Shown here piece after piece: positions 6,183-12,297 of a DNA stretch of 15,267 nucleotides. The first letter of the stretch is position 1. Each line of letters opens with the position of its first letter. Below the pieces are notes generated by a model. That model worked only from the letters and a program-made list of their open reading frames with translations, made no database searches and was not told the DNA's origin. Source of the DNA: DASTCC01 sp035711465. GTDB taxonomy: Bacteria; Acidobacteriota; Vicinamibacteria; Vicinamibacterales; SCN-69-37. Position numbers and translations under genes: made by a program. Location of the stretch: positions 1-15,267 of the forward strand of contig DASTCC010000606.1 of the NCBI GenBank assembly GCA_035711465.1, given 5' to 3'.

Positions 6183-8228
6183 CTACGCGACGGACGTCTG
6201 CCTCCCCCGCGCCACCACCGCGCCGACGTAGCACAGCGCGACGACGATCAGGAGCAGTCGGAATCCGGTCAGCAGCGACAAGTACTCCGCCGTGCCGCCG
6301 ACCATCGCGCCAAGCAGGTTGGCGCCGAAGGCGTGCGGCAGCGATGGCGCGCGTTTCACCGCCGAGCCGAAGAGCAGGCCGGCGCAGAAAATCGGGCTGA
6401 AGCCGAGCAGCGCGAAGAACAGCGACTCGGTGGCGCGGCTGTCGAACGTCACGCTGCCGACCGGCAGCACGAAGTTCACCGCGACGAGCGCCACCAGCAC
6501 CGCGCCGACGATCGCCGGGCGCCGGATCTCGACGCGCGAGACGACGAGATTGGCGCCGAGCGCCATCACCAGCACCGACGCGATCGCCAGTGACGCGACG
6601 ATCCACGTCGATCCCCAGAGCAGCGCGAAGCCGGTGATCGCCCGCGTCTCGAGCAGCATGAACCCGGCGCCGAGGAGGAAGAACTCCCACGACCACACGC
6701 CGCGGCCCTGGCCGCGAAGCGTCAGCGCCACGCTGGCCGCTGAGACGATCAGGATGAACACGGTGACGAACGCGTAGTGCGCCGGCAGCGAGCGTTCGCG
6801 CAGGTACAGGAACGGCCAGTCGTCGCGCGCCGGCTCGATCGCCGGATCGCGCGTCAGGATCCGCGCCGGGCTCGGCGCATGCGATTGGCCGAACGCCGTC
6901 ACGCGATCGGGGATCGGCACGTCGGCCGGCAGCCGCGCCAGCCGCGGGCCGGCCATCATCACGCCGAGAAACGACCGCGCCTCGTGCACGTGCACGCGCG
7001 GTTCGTCGCCAAAGGCCTCGGCGGCCGAGTTCGCCAGCCGATCGACCAGCCAGCGTTCGCGGAAGTAGTTGTAGATGACCAGGAGCCCGTCCGCCTTCAG
7101 GCGATCGCGCACCGCCTCGAACGACTCTTCGGTGAACATGTAGCTCTCGAGCCGCACGCCGGAGAAGCCCGACTGCAGCGTCAGCGAGTCGATCAGCGCG
7201 AACACCACCAGGTCGTACTGCTTCGTCGTCGTCCGCAGGAAATGCCGGGCATCGTCGTTGACGACGGTCACGCGCGGGTCGCGGTACGGATGATCGGGAT
7301 GGAGGTCGCGGCCGAGGCGGATGATCGCCGGATCGATCTCGACCGCGTCCACGTGCCGGGCGCCATGCATCAGCGCGGCGGCGACGTCGGTGCCCGATCC
7401 CGCGCCGAGGATCAGGACCTCGTCGAAGCTGTCGCCAAAGGCCATGTACGGCCACTGGTAGAAGTATTCCTTCTCGGCAACCGGCGCGGCCGACTGGTGG
7501 AAGATGTCGTTCACCGAGATCACCGTCTCCTGCCCCTCGGTGCCGACGGTGATTTTGTAGTACGGCGACCAGATGACGTTGCGGCCGAGCATGAAGACGA
7601 CAACGCAGGTGGCGGCAAGCAGCGCCGCCTGCGATCCGCGCTCGATGAGCCCTGGCGGCGCGATCGATCGAGCCGGTGAGCGGACGAACAGGAACGCGAC
7701 GACGGCGGCGATCGAGAACCACGACGCGGCGCCGACCTCCCAGTACGAGAGCGCGGCGAAGAGGAGGACGCCGGCGAGGCTGCCGAGGATGTTCGCGGTA
7801 TACGCTTCGAGCGGCGGCCGGCCGGCCATCTCGCGCGCCATCTCCTGCGCCAGCGTCATGAACAGGGCCACGACGCCGAGGAACAGGATCGGCAGGAAGA
7901 TCGTGCTTTCGATGGCGGTCACCGACTCGCTGGTCCCGCTCGAGAAATAGATGCTGCCCACGGCCGGCACGCCGACCTCGAGGCGCAGGCTGTAGACCGT
8001 CGTCACCAGGGCGAACAGCAGCAGCGGAAACCACGTGTAGAGCCGCCGTCGCGCATCGACCACCAGACACCCGAGGCCGATGCCGAGAAACGCGCCGAGC
8101 AGGATGACGTTGGAGAAGTACGAGAGCAGCCGCACGTAGGCCGGCAGCCAGCGGATCAGCACGACCTCGAGAAACAGGACGAGGAACGAGGCGAGCGCGA
8201 CCCGCGCGATCGAGCGGCCGGCGGTCAC
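6183..8228 (-). CDS. Polytopic membrane protein with spermidine-synthase-like Rossmann domain
   Basis: A 681-residue protein. Membrane helices occupy roughly residues 7-25, 38-56, 66-84, 108-128, 145-163, 168-184 and 203-219. A soluble S-adenosylmethionine-type Rossmann domain (about 225-430) has GAGSGT (275-280) as motif I, the acidic strand end VEIDP (296-300) and NDDARHFL (324-331). A second membrane bundle follows (about 485-502, 514-533, 540-560, 573-592, 603-622, 634-672). The helix motif ANILGSLAG (145-153) recurs as ANLLGAMVG (636-644), suggesting an internally duplicated membrane part. In true spermidine synthases the strand after YD carries a catalytic DxxDP-type loop; here it reads YDLVVFALIDSLTLQSG, so aminopropyl transfer is doubtful. 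The start is GTG, placed directly against the TAA of the subunit 3 gene (no gap), implying translational coupling. It is best called a fused membrane/methyltransferase-fold protein of unknown substrate. Confidence 0.82.
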   Translation of the reverse strand: MTAGRSIARVALASFLVLFLEVVLIRWLPAYVRLLSYFSNVILLGAFLGIGLGCLVVDARRRLYTWFPLLLFALVTTVYSLRLEVGVPAVGSIYFSSGTSESVTAIESTIFLPILFLGVVALFMTLAQEMAREMAGRPPLEAYTANILGSLAGVLLFAALSYWEVGAASWFSIAAVVAFLFVRSPARSIAPPGLIERGSQAALLAATCVVVFMLGRNVIWSPYYKITVGTEGQETVISVNDIFHQSAAPVAEKEYFYQWPYMAFGDSFDEVLILGAGSGTDVAAALMHGARHVDAVEIDPAIIRLGRDLHPDHPYRDPRVTVVNDDARHFLRTTTKQYDLVVFALIDSLTLQSGFSGVRLESYMFTEESFEAVRDRLKADGLLVIYNYFRERWLVDRLANSAAEAFGDEPRVHVHEARSFLGVMMAGPRLARLPADVPIPDRVTAFGQSHAPSPARILTRDPAIEPARDDWPFLYLRERSLPAHYAFVTVFILIVSAASVALTLRGQGRGVWSWEFFLLGAGFMLLETRAITGFALLWGSTWIVASLAIASVLVMALGANLVVSRVEIRRPAIVGAVLVALVAVNFVLPVGSVTFDSRATESLFFALLGFSPIFCAGLLFGSAVKRAPSLPHAFGANLLGAMVGGTAEYLSLLTGFRLLLIVVALCYVGAVVARGRQTSVA

Positions 8229-8852
8229 TTATTCGGTGCCGGGCTTCAGACCGAGGCTGGTGAAGGCCTCGGCCGGACAGCCCTTCCAGTCGGGAACCGA
8301 GACGTTGCCCTCGTAGCGAAGATCGTCGATGCCCATGCGGCTGGTGAAGAAGCCGCTGGCGGTGAGATCCCGGAACGTGTTGAAGAAGGAGATCCCGTAG
8401 GACATCCCCGGCTTGACCTTGGTCGGCCACGAGACGTCGTCGAGCACCCGACGCCGCTCGGCGTCGCCGGCGCCGACGAAATTCTTGTCGAAGCGCCGGG
8501 TGCACTCCTGATCGAGCCAGGCGAGCCCGCCGCGGATCGGGTCGCGGCGATTCGGCTGATCGTCCAGCGTGAAGTCCATGAACTCCGGCACGCCAGCTTC
8601 AGTCGCGCTGCCGGATCGCTCGTCGCGCGGGATGATCAGGTCGACCAGCACCCGCACCGTCTCCCACTCGTGATCGGTGAAGAACTTGCGCTGGAACGGC
8701 GCGGTCTGCGCCAGCCGATGAGCGGCGTGCTTCGCGACCGCCTCGGCGGCGTCCGCTTCGGTCCAGGTCAGCGCGGCTGCCGCGGGCGCGGCCGCCAGCG
8801 ACTTGAGCACCGTGCGCCGGGTGAGATCGGTGTCGGATGGCGTCGGCTTCAC
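8229..8852 (-). CDS. Gluconate 2-dehydrogenase subunit 3-like protein with Tat signal
   Basis: A 207-residue small-subunit protein. The N-terminus carries a twin-arginine signal (TRRTVLKSLAAAPAAAALTW, residues 11-30). The mature part has the family pattern: FFTDHEWETVRVLVDLIIPRD (57-77), GVPEFMDFTL (87-96), GGLAWLDQE (108-116) and a C-terminal segment with FFTSRMGIDDLRYEGN (168-183). In characterised gluconate and FAD-glucose dehydrogenases this subunit folds with the FAD subunit and carries it across the membrane as a Tat hitch-hiker. The start is a GTG whose last two bases overlap the TGA of the GMC gene (GTGA), with GGGGGA just upstream; no ATG upstream fits. It is therefore the partner of the GMC enzyme, and the complex should act in the periplasm. 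Confidence 0.87.
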   Translation of the reverse strand: MKPTPSDTDLTRRTVLKSLAAAPAAAALTWTEADAAEAVAKHAAHRLAQTAPFQRKFFTDHEWETVRVLVDLIIPRDERSGSATEAGVPEFMDFTLDDQPNRRDPIRGGLAWLDQECTRRFDKNFVGAGDAERRRVLDDVSWPTKVKPGMSYGISFFNTFRDLTASGFFTSRMGIDDLRYEGNVSVPDWKGCPAEAFTSLGLKPGTE

Positions 8853-10558
8853 AGATTCCCCCGCTTGCGTTCGGCGGCGATGAACTCGCTCGTCCGCATC
8901 GACAGCGCCAGGATCGTCCAGGTCGGATTCTTGTCGGCCTGCGACACGAACGGGCCGCCGTCGGCGACGAACAGGTTCCTGACGTCGTGCGCCTGGCAGT
9001 TCCTGTTGAGCACCGACGTCTTCGGATCGTTGCCCATCCGGGTGACGCCGAGCTCGTGGATGATGCGGCCGCCGGCGGCGAGCCCGTAGTTGCGCGCGCG
9101 CGTCGGCATCTCGTTGAACGGCTTCCCGCCCATCTCGGCGATCAGGGCGCGGAAGGTCTCCTGCATGTGCTTCGCCTGGTTGAGCTCGTAGTCCGACCAC
9201 TGGAAGTGGAAGCGCAGCACCGGGATGCCCCAGCGATCGACCGTGTTCGGATCGAGCTCGCAGAAGCTCTTCTCGTTGGGCACCATCTCGCCGCGGCCGT
9301 CGAACGAGACCGTCGCGCCGTAGTAGCGCCGGTAGTCCTCCTTCAGGCTGCGTCCGTAGCCGCCGACCTCGCGGCCGTCGACCGCCGCGAACCGCTGGAT
9401 GTTGCCGCCGAAGCCCGCCGAGGGCAGCTTGCGGCCGCCGCCGATCTCGATGTGATAGCCGCGCGGGAAGTCGAGCTTCTTGTTGTCGAGCCACCACGGC
9501 ATGTAGAGATGGGCGCCGCCGACGCCGTCGTGGTTGTGGGCGTGGCCGTTCACCATCTTCGGGATGAACCCGCTGACGCCGACGCCCGTCGTGTCGCTGA
9601 GATACTTGCCGACGACGCCGCTGGAGTTGCCGACGCCCTGCGGAAACGTCGACGGCCGCGAGTTGAGCATGATGCGCGCCGACTCGCAGGCGCTCGCCGC
9701 GAGCACGACGATGCGCGCCGGCACGTGATTCTCGCGGCCAGTCTCCTTGTCGATGTAGATGACGCCGGTCGCGAGCCCGTCGGCGCCGACCGTGACCTCG
9801 CGGGCCATCGCGTTGGTGCGGATCGTCAGACGTCCGGTCGCCATCGCCGGCGGCAGCAGCACCGACGGCGACGAGAAGTTCGCGTGGATGGCGCAGCCGC
9901 GGAAGCACTGGCCGCAGTAGTGGCACGCCGGGCGTCCGTTGAGCGGCCGCGTGAGAATCGAGAGCCGCGACGGGATGCAGGTGATCTTCAGCTTGTCGGC
10001 GGCCTGCTTGATCAGCTTCTCGTAGCAGCGCGGCGGCGGCGGCGGCTGAAAGATGCCGTCGGGCTCGTTCGGCAGGTTCTCGCGGCTGCCGAAGATGCCG
10101 ACGAGCTCGTCGACGCGATCGTAGTACGGCTTGATGTCGTCGTAGGTGATCGGCCAGTCGTCGCCGAGCCCGTCGAGGCTCTTGCGGCGGAAGTCGTCGG
10201 GGCCGAAGCGGAGCGAGATGCGGCCCCAGTGGTTGGTGCGGCCGCCCAGCATGCGCGAGCGGAACCAGCCGAACTCGTTGCCGGTCGCCGTGGTGTAGGG
10301 CTCGCCGTCGAGCGTGAAGCCGCCGAAGGCGGCGTCGAACTCGCCGAACTGCTGCTGCGTCGTCGACGCGCCGCGCCGCGGCGAGTCGTACGGCCACATC
10401 ATCATGTACGAGTCGTTCACGGGATCCCAGTCCACGCCCGCTTCGAGCATCAGCACGCGCGCGCCGGCCTCAGTGAGCACCTTCGCCGCCATGCCGCCGC
10501 CCGCGCCCGATCCGACGATGCACACGTCGAAAGTGTCCCGGCTGCGGATTACCTGCAT
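8849..10558 (-). CDS. GMC-family FAD oxidoreductase, catalytic subunit of a membrane sugar dehydrogenase
   Basis: A 569-residue flavoprotein. The FAD dinucleotide motif GSGAGGGMAAKVL is at 16-28, the FAD-contact motif GGRTNHWGRISLRF at 105-118, and the C-terminal GMC block includes HELGVTRMGNDP (501-512), NLFVADGGPF (528-537) and NPTWTILALS (544-553). His501 and Asn544 are the likely catalytic pair. A cysteine cluster CxxCxxCxxxC (Cys212, 215, 218, 222) sits where related FAD sugar dehydrogenases bind an iron-sulfur cluster. The protein has no signal peptide of its own, consistent with export by the Tat-bearing subunit 3 encoded next. The ATG at 10558 was chosen because the Rossmann fold begins right after it and GGGAGG lies upstream. 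Likely role: periplasmic oxidation of a sugar or glycoside, plausibly at C3 given the neighbouring DUF1080 genes. Substrate and electron acceptor are not shown. Confidence 0.9.
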   Translation of the reverse strand: MQVIRSRDTFDVCIVGSGAGGGMAAKVLTEAGARVLMLEAGVDWDPVNDSYMMMWPYDSPRRGASTTQQQFGEFDAAFGGFTLDGEPYTTATGNEFGWFRSRMLGGRTNHWGRISLRFGPDDFRRKSLDGLGDDWPITYDDIKPYYDRVDELVGIFGSRENLPNEPDGIFQPPPPPRCYEKLIKQAADKLKITCIPSRLSILTRPLNGRPACHYCGQCFRGCAIHANFSSPSVLLPPAMATGRLTIRTNAMAREVTVGADGLATGVIYIDKETGRENHVPARIVVLAASACESARIMLNSRPSTFPQGVGNSSGVVGKYLSDTTGVGVSGFIPKMVNGHAHNHDGVGGAHLYMPWWLDNKKLDFPRGYHIEIGGGRKLPSAGFGGNIQRFAAVDGREVGGYGRSLKEDYRRYYGATVSFDGRGEMVPNEKSFCELDPNTVDRWGIPVLRFHFQWSDYELNQAKHMQETFRALIAEMGGKPFNEMPTRARNYGLAAGGRIIHELGVTRMGNDPKTSVLNRNCQAHDVRNLFVADGGPFVSQADKNPTWTILALSMRTSEFIAAERKRGNL

Positions 10559-10592
10559 CGATCCCGTCCTCCCTCGCCCTGGTGGTGGCCGC

Positions 10593-10598
10593 ATTGTA
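10593..10598 (-). promoter_or_regulatory. Possible -10 element for the six-gene minus-strand run
   Basis: TACAAT on the minus strand matches five of six bases of the -10 consensus and lies about 35 bases before the GMC start, leaving room for the GGGAGG ribosome binding site. No -35 hexamer is convincing at the usual spacing, so this is a weak call resting on position between divergent genes. Confidence 0.33.
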
Positions 10599-10611
10599 GT
10601 GCGATTTGCCG

Positions 10612-10617
10612 CATAAT
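10612..10617 (+). promoter_or_regulatory. Possible -10 element for the divergent DUF1080 gene
   Basis: CATAAT matches five of six bases of the -10 consensus and would place the transcript start near 10624, upstream of the AGGAG ribosome binding site at 10638-10642. No clear -35 box is seen. It lies about 15 bases from the opposing -10-like site, so the two genes may share a control region. Confidence 0.33.
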
Positions 10618-10648
10618 GGCCCCCATCGCACCGACTCAGGAGTCCCGT

Positions 10649-11641
10649 ATGCGCAGACTCGGCCTTGCAGCCATCGCCGTCGTCACGACGACCCTCGCGA
10701 CCCTTTCGGGCGCCGGTCAGTCCAATCCGTTTCTCGGCCAGTGGGCCATGACCGGGACCGGCGACGACTCGTCGCTCGTCTACTGGCTCGAGATCACCGA
10801 GAGCGGCGGACAGCTCAGCGGCATGTTCCTCGACCGCGTCGGCAATCCGAATCCGCTCGCGGTCGTGAAGATCGAGAACGGCGAGCTCGTCTTCGGCCAG
10901 GCCGGCCGCGGCGGCGCCCCCGGACAGGAGTACCGCGCCCGGATCGAGAACGGCCGGCTCGTCGGCCGGCACACGATGGTCGTGCGCGGCCGCCGCGGAG
11001 GCGATCCCAACGCGACGCCGACCGAGCGCGTCGTCAACTGGGTCGGCGTGCGGCCGCCCTCATGGCCGCCGTTCAGCGCCAACGGCAAGCACGTGTTCGG
11101 CGCGCCGGTCGCGCTCTTCAACGGCACCACGCTCGAGCCGTGGGGCGTCCAGCACGCCGAGCGGCCGATGAACTGGGCGATCGAAGACGGCGCGATGACC
11201 AACGGCGAGCGCGCCAACAACCTGGTCTCGAAACAGAAGTTCATGAACTTCAAGATCGAGGCCGAGTACAAGCTCGGCCCCGGCAGCAACAGCGGCCTCT
11301 ATCTGCGCGGCCGCTACGAGCTGCAGCTGCTCGACGACGCCACCGACACGCGGACGCGCCGGGACCTCGCGCACATGGCGATCTACGGCCGCGTCGCGCC
11401 GTCCGTCAACGCGAGCAAGCCCGCCGGCGAATGGCAGTCGATGTCGGCCGTCCTCGTCGGCAATCGCGTCACCGTCATACTCAACGGCGCGACCGTGCAC
11501 AACGACGTCGCCATCGCCGGCATCACGGGGGGCGCGCTCGACAACGCCGAGACCACGCCGGGCCCGATCATGATTCAGGGCGATCACAGCAAGGTGTGGG
11601 TGCGGAAGGTGGTCGTGACGCCCATCACGGAAGTCCGGTAA
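10649..11641 (+). CDS. Secreted DUF1080 (3-keto-glycoside hydrolase family) protein with N-terminal beta domain
   Basis: A 330-residue exported protein. A signal peptide covers residues 1 to about 23. Residues about 26-135 form an extra, probably beta-rich domain (NPFLGQWAMTGTGDD; LEITESGGQLSGMF; VKIENGELVFGQ) that I cannot assign to a named family. Residues about 150-325 are a DUF1080 domain: APVALFNGTTLEPWG (152-166), GSNSGLYLRGRYELQLLDD (212-230), MAIYGR (243-248), KPAGEWQSM (257-265) and GPIMIQGDHSKVWVRKV (305-321). AGGAG six bases before the ATG supports the start. It is transcribed divergently from the minus-strand run through a 90-base shared control region. It is probably a second hydrolase of 3-keto-glycosides or a binding variant. 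Compared with the other DUF1080 gene here, it has the extra N-terminal domain and lacks the Pro-rich linker. Confidence 0.86.
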   Translation: MRRLGLAAIAVVTTTLATLSGAGQSNPFLGQWAMTGTGDDSSLVYWLEITESGGQLSGMFLDRVGNPNPLAVVKIENGELVFGQAGRGGAPGQEYRARIENGRLVGRHTMVVRGRRGGDPNATPTERVVNWVGVRPPSWPPFSANGKHVFGAPVALFNGTTLEPWGVQHAERPMNWAIEDGAMTNGERANNLVSKQKFMNFKIEAEYKLGPGSNSGLYLRGRYELQLLDDATDTRTRRDLAHMAIYGRVAPSVNASKPAGEWQSMSAVLVGNRVTVILNGATVHNDVAIAGITGGALDNAETTPGPIMIQGDHSKVWVRKVVVTPITEVR

Positions 11642-11663
11642 GTCCTCCGTCAGGAAGACTTAC
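11638..11663 (+). terminator. Hairpin spanning the DUF1080 stop codon
   Basis: GTAAGTC (11638-11644) pairs perfectly with GACTTAC (11657-11663). After one C/A mismatch, TCC (11646-11648) pairs with GGA (11653-11655) around a GTCA loop. The stem begins at the stop codon itself. It has no following T tract, so it may stabilise the 3' end or terminate weakly. Confidence 0.42.
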
Positions 11664-11673
11664 GGGCCGGCGG

Positions 11674-11689
11674 GTATCGGTTTCGATAC
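11674..11689 (+). other. Perfect 6-base-pair hairpin GTATCG-GTTT-CGATAC
   Basis: A perfect inverted repeat with a four-base loop, ten bases after the previous hairpin. It could be a second part of a 3' structure of the DUF1080 transcript or a protein-binding palindrome in front of the PilZ gene. The surrounding stretch (11690-11777) shows only a weak promoter-like pair (TTGGAT at 11730, TACGAT at 11753, 17 bases apart). Confidence 0.4.
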
Positions 11690-11777
11690 ACATTCGCCTG
11701 GACTCCGGCGGATTGGGGAGAAGTCGGGCTTGGATGGGGCACGGACGCAGGCTACGATGGGAGCCACGACTGGCCGG

Positions 11778-12176
11778 ATGAGTGACAAGCCCCCTGCCTC
11801 GACCGTGACGGATCGCGCGGCGGAACGCCGCCGCGGGCCGCGCATGGAAAATGCCGATGCCATTCGTGCCGAGCTGATCTCGGTTCGGGCGCGCCTGCGC
11901 GTGCCGGAAATCGGGCTCGGTGGTTTCTCGGTGGAGTCGGCATTTCCGCTCAAGCCGGGATCGGTGTACCGCTTCCGGTTTTCGCAGGACCTGGCCGACG
12001 AGATGCCGAGTCGCGTGCGGGCCCGCGCGGTGCACTCGCGACGCGCGAGCGGCGATGACGAATCTCCCCTGTTCGTCACTGGCCTCGCCTTCGTCGACGA
12101 TCGGCCTCGGGACCGCGACGCGGTCGGCCGATTGATCGATCGGGTCACGTCGCGGCTGGCGTTCGAGCTCTCGTAG
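11778..12176 (+). CDS. PilZ-domain protein
   Basis: A small cytoplasmic protein of 132 residues from the chosen start. It shows the PilZ signature: an arginine cluster at the start of the domain (RRRGPR, residues 18-23), then the beta-barrel motif EIGLGGFSVES (44-54), which replaces the usual D/N-x-S-x-x-G, followed by PLKPGSVYRFRF and a final strand LFVTGLAFVDD. PilZ domains bind cyclic di-GMP through the RxxxR and (D/N)xSxxG motifs. The second motif here has Glu, Gly and Gly (EIGLGG) in place of D/N, Ser and Gly, so nucleotide binding is uncertain. The start is ambiguous: ATG at 11778 fits best, but ATG at 11757 and TTG at 11730 are in frame, and none has a good ribosome binding site. It lies 121 bases before the HD-domain gene; partnership with that gene is inference. 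Confidence 0.7.
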   Translation: MSDKPPASTVTDRAAERRRGPRMENADAIRAELISVRARLRVPEIGLGGFSVESAFPLKPGSVYRFRFSQDLADEMPSRVRARAVHSRRASGDDESPLFVTGLAFVDDRPRDRDAVGRLIDRVTSRLAFELS

Positions 12177-12184
12177 TTCGCGCC

Positions 12185-12198
12185 GCCGGCCTTCCGGC
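12185..12198 (+). terminator. Possible short terminator hairpin after the PilZ gene
   Basis: GCCGG-CCTT-CCGGC forms a 5-base-pair GC stem nine bases after the PilZ stop. No T tract follows. Weak candidate. Confidence 0.3.
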
Positions 12199-12262
12199 AA
12201 GAATTCGATATGACTCTAGCGACACCTCGTCGCGCGATCATTCGGCGTTTTCTTGTGGTGAT

Positions 12263-12286
12263 GAGCAGCTGATGCTCTGGTAACAT
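12263..12286 (+). promoter_or_regulatory. Possible promoter and inverted repeat before the HD gene
   Basis: GAGCA (12263-12267) and TGCTC (12273-12277) form an inverted repeat, followed by TGGTAACAT (12278-12286), which reads as an extended -10 (TGn then TAACAT). A transcript starting about seven bases later would leave only a few bases before the ATG at 12298, that is, nearly leaderless; this agrees with the lack of a ribosome binding site there. No -35 box is seen. Confidence 0.3.
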
Positions 12287-12297
12287 CGAAAAGTTTG

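Noticed and set aside
6183..8228. Genuine spermidine synthase
   Set aside because: The Rossmann motif is present but the catalytic DxxDP-type loop is not, and most of the protein is membrane helices, so the name would overstate the evidence.
5989..8505. Long minus-strand open frame across the spermidine-synthase-like gene
   Set aside because: It is an Arg-rich shadow in another frame of the real genes; the true frame has membrane helices and the GAGSGT motif.
8837..10648. Long plus-strand open frame continuing upstream of the divergent DUF1080 gene
   Set aside because: It runs antisense to the GMC oxidoreductase, is rich in Arg, Ala and Val as expected from high-GC shadow frames, and lacks family motifs. 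A signal peptide and ribosome binding site mark the real start at 10649.
11690..11780. Possible cyclic di-GMP riboswitch before the PilZ gene
   Set aside because: GGACGCA and AGCCACG resemble fragments of the GEMM consensus, but the first conserved half and the tetraloop stem are absent and the spacing is wrong.
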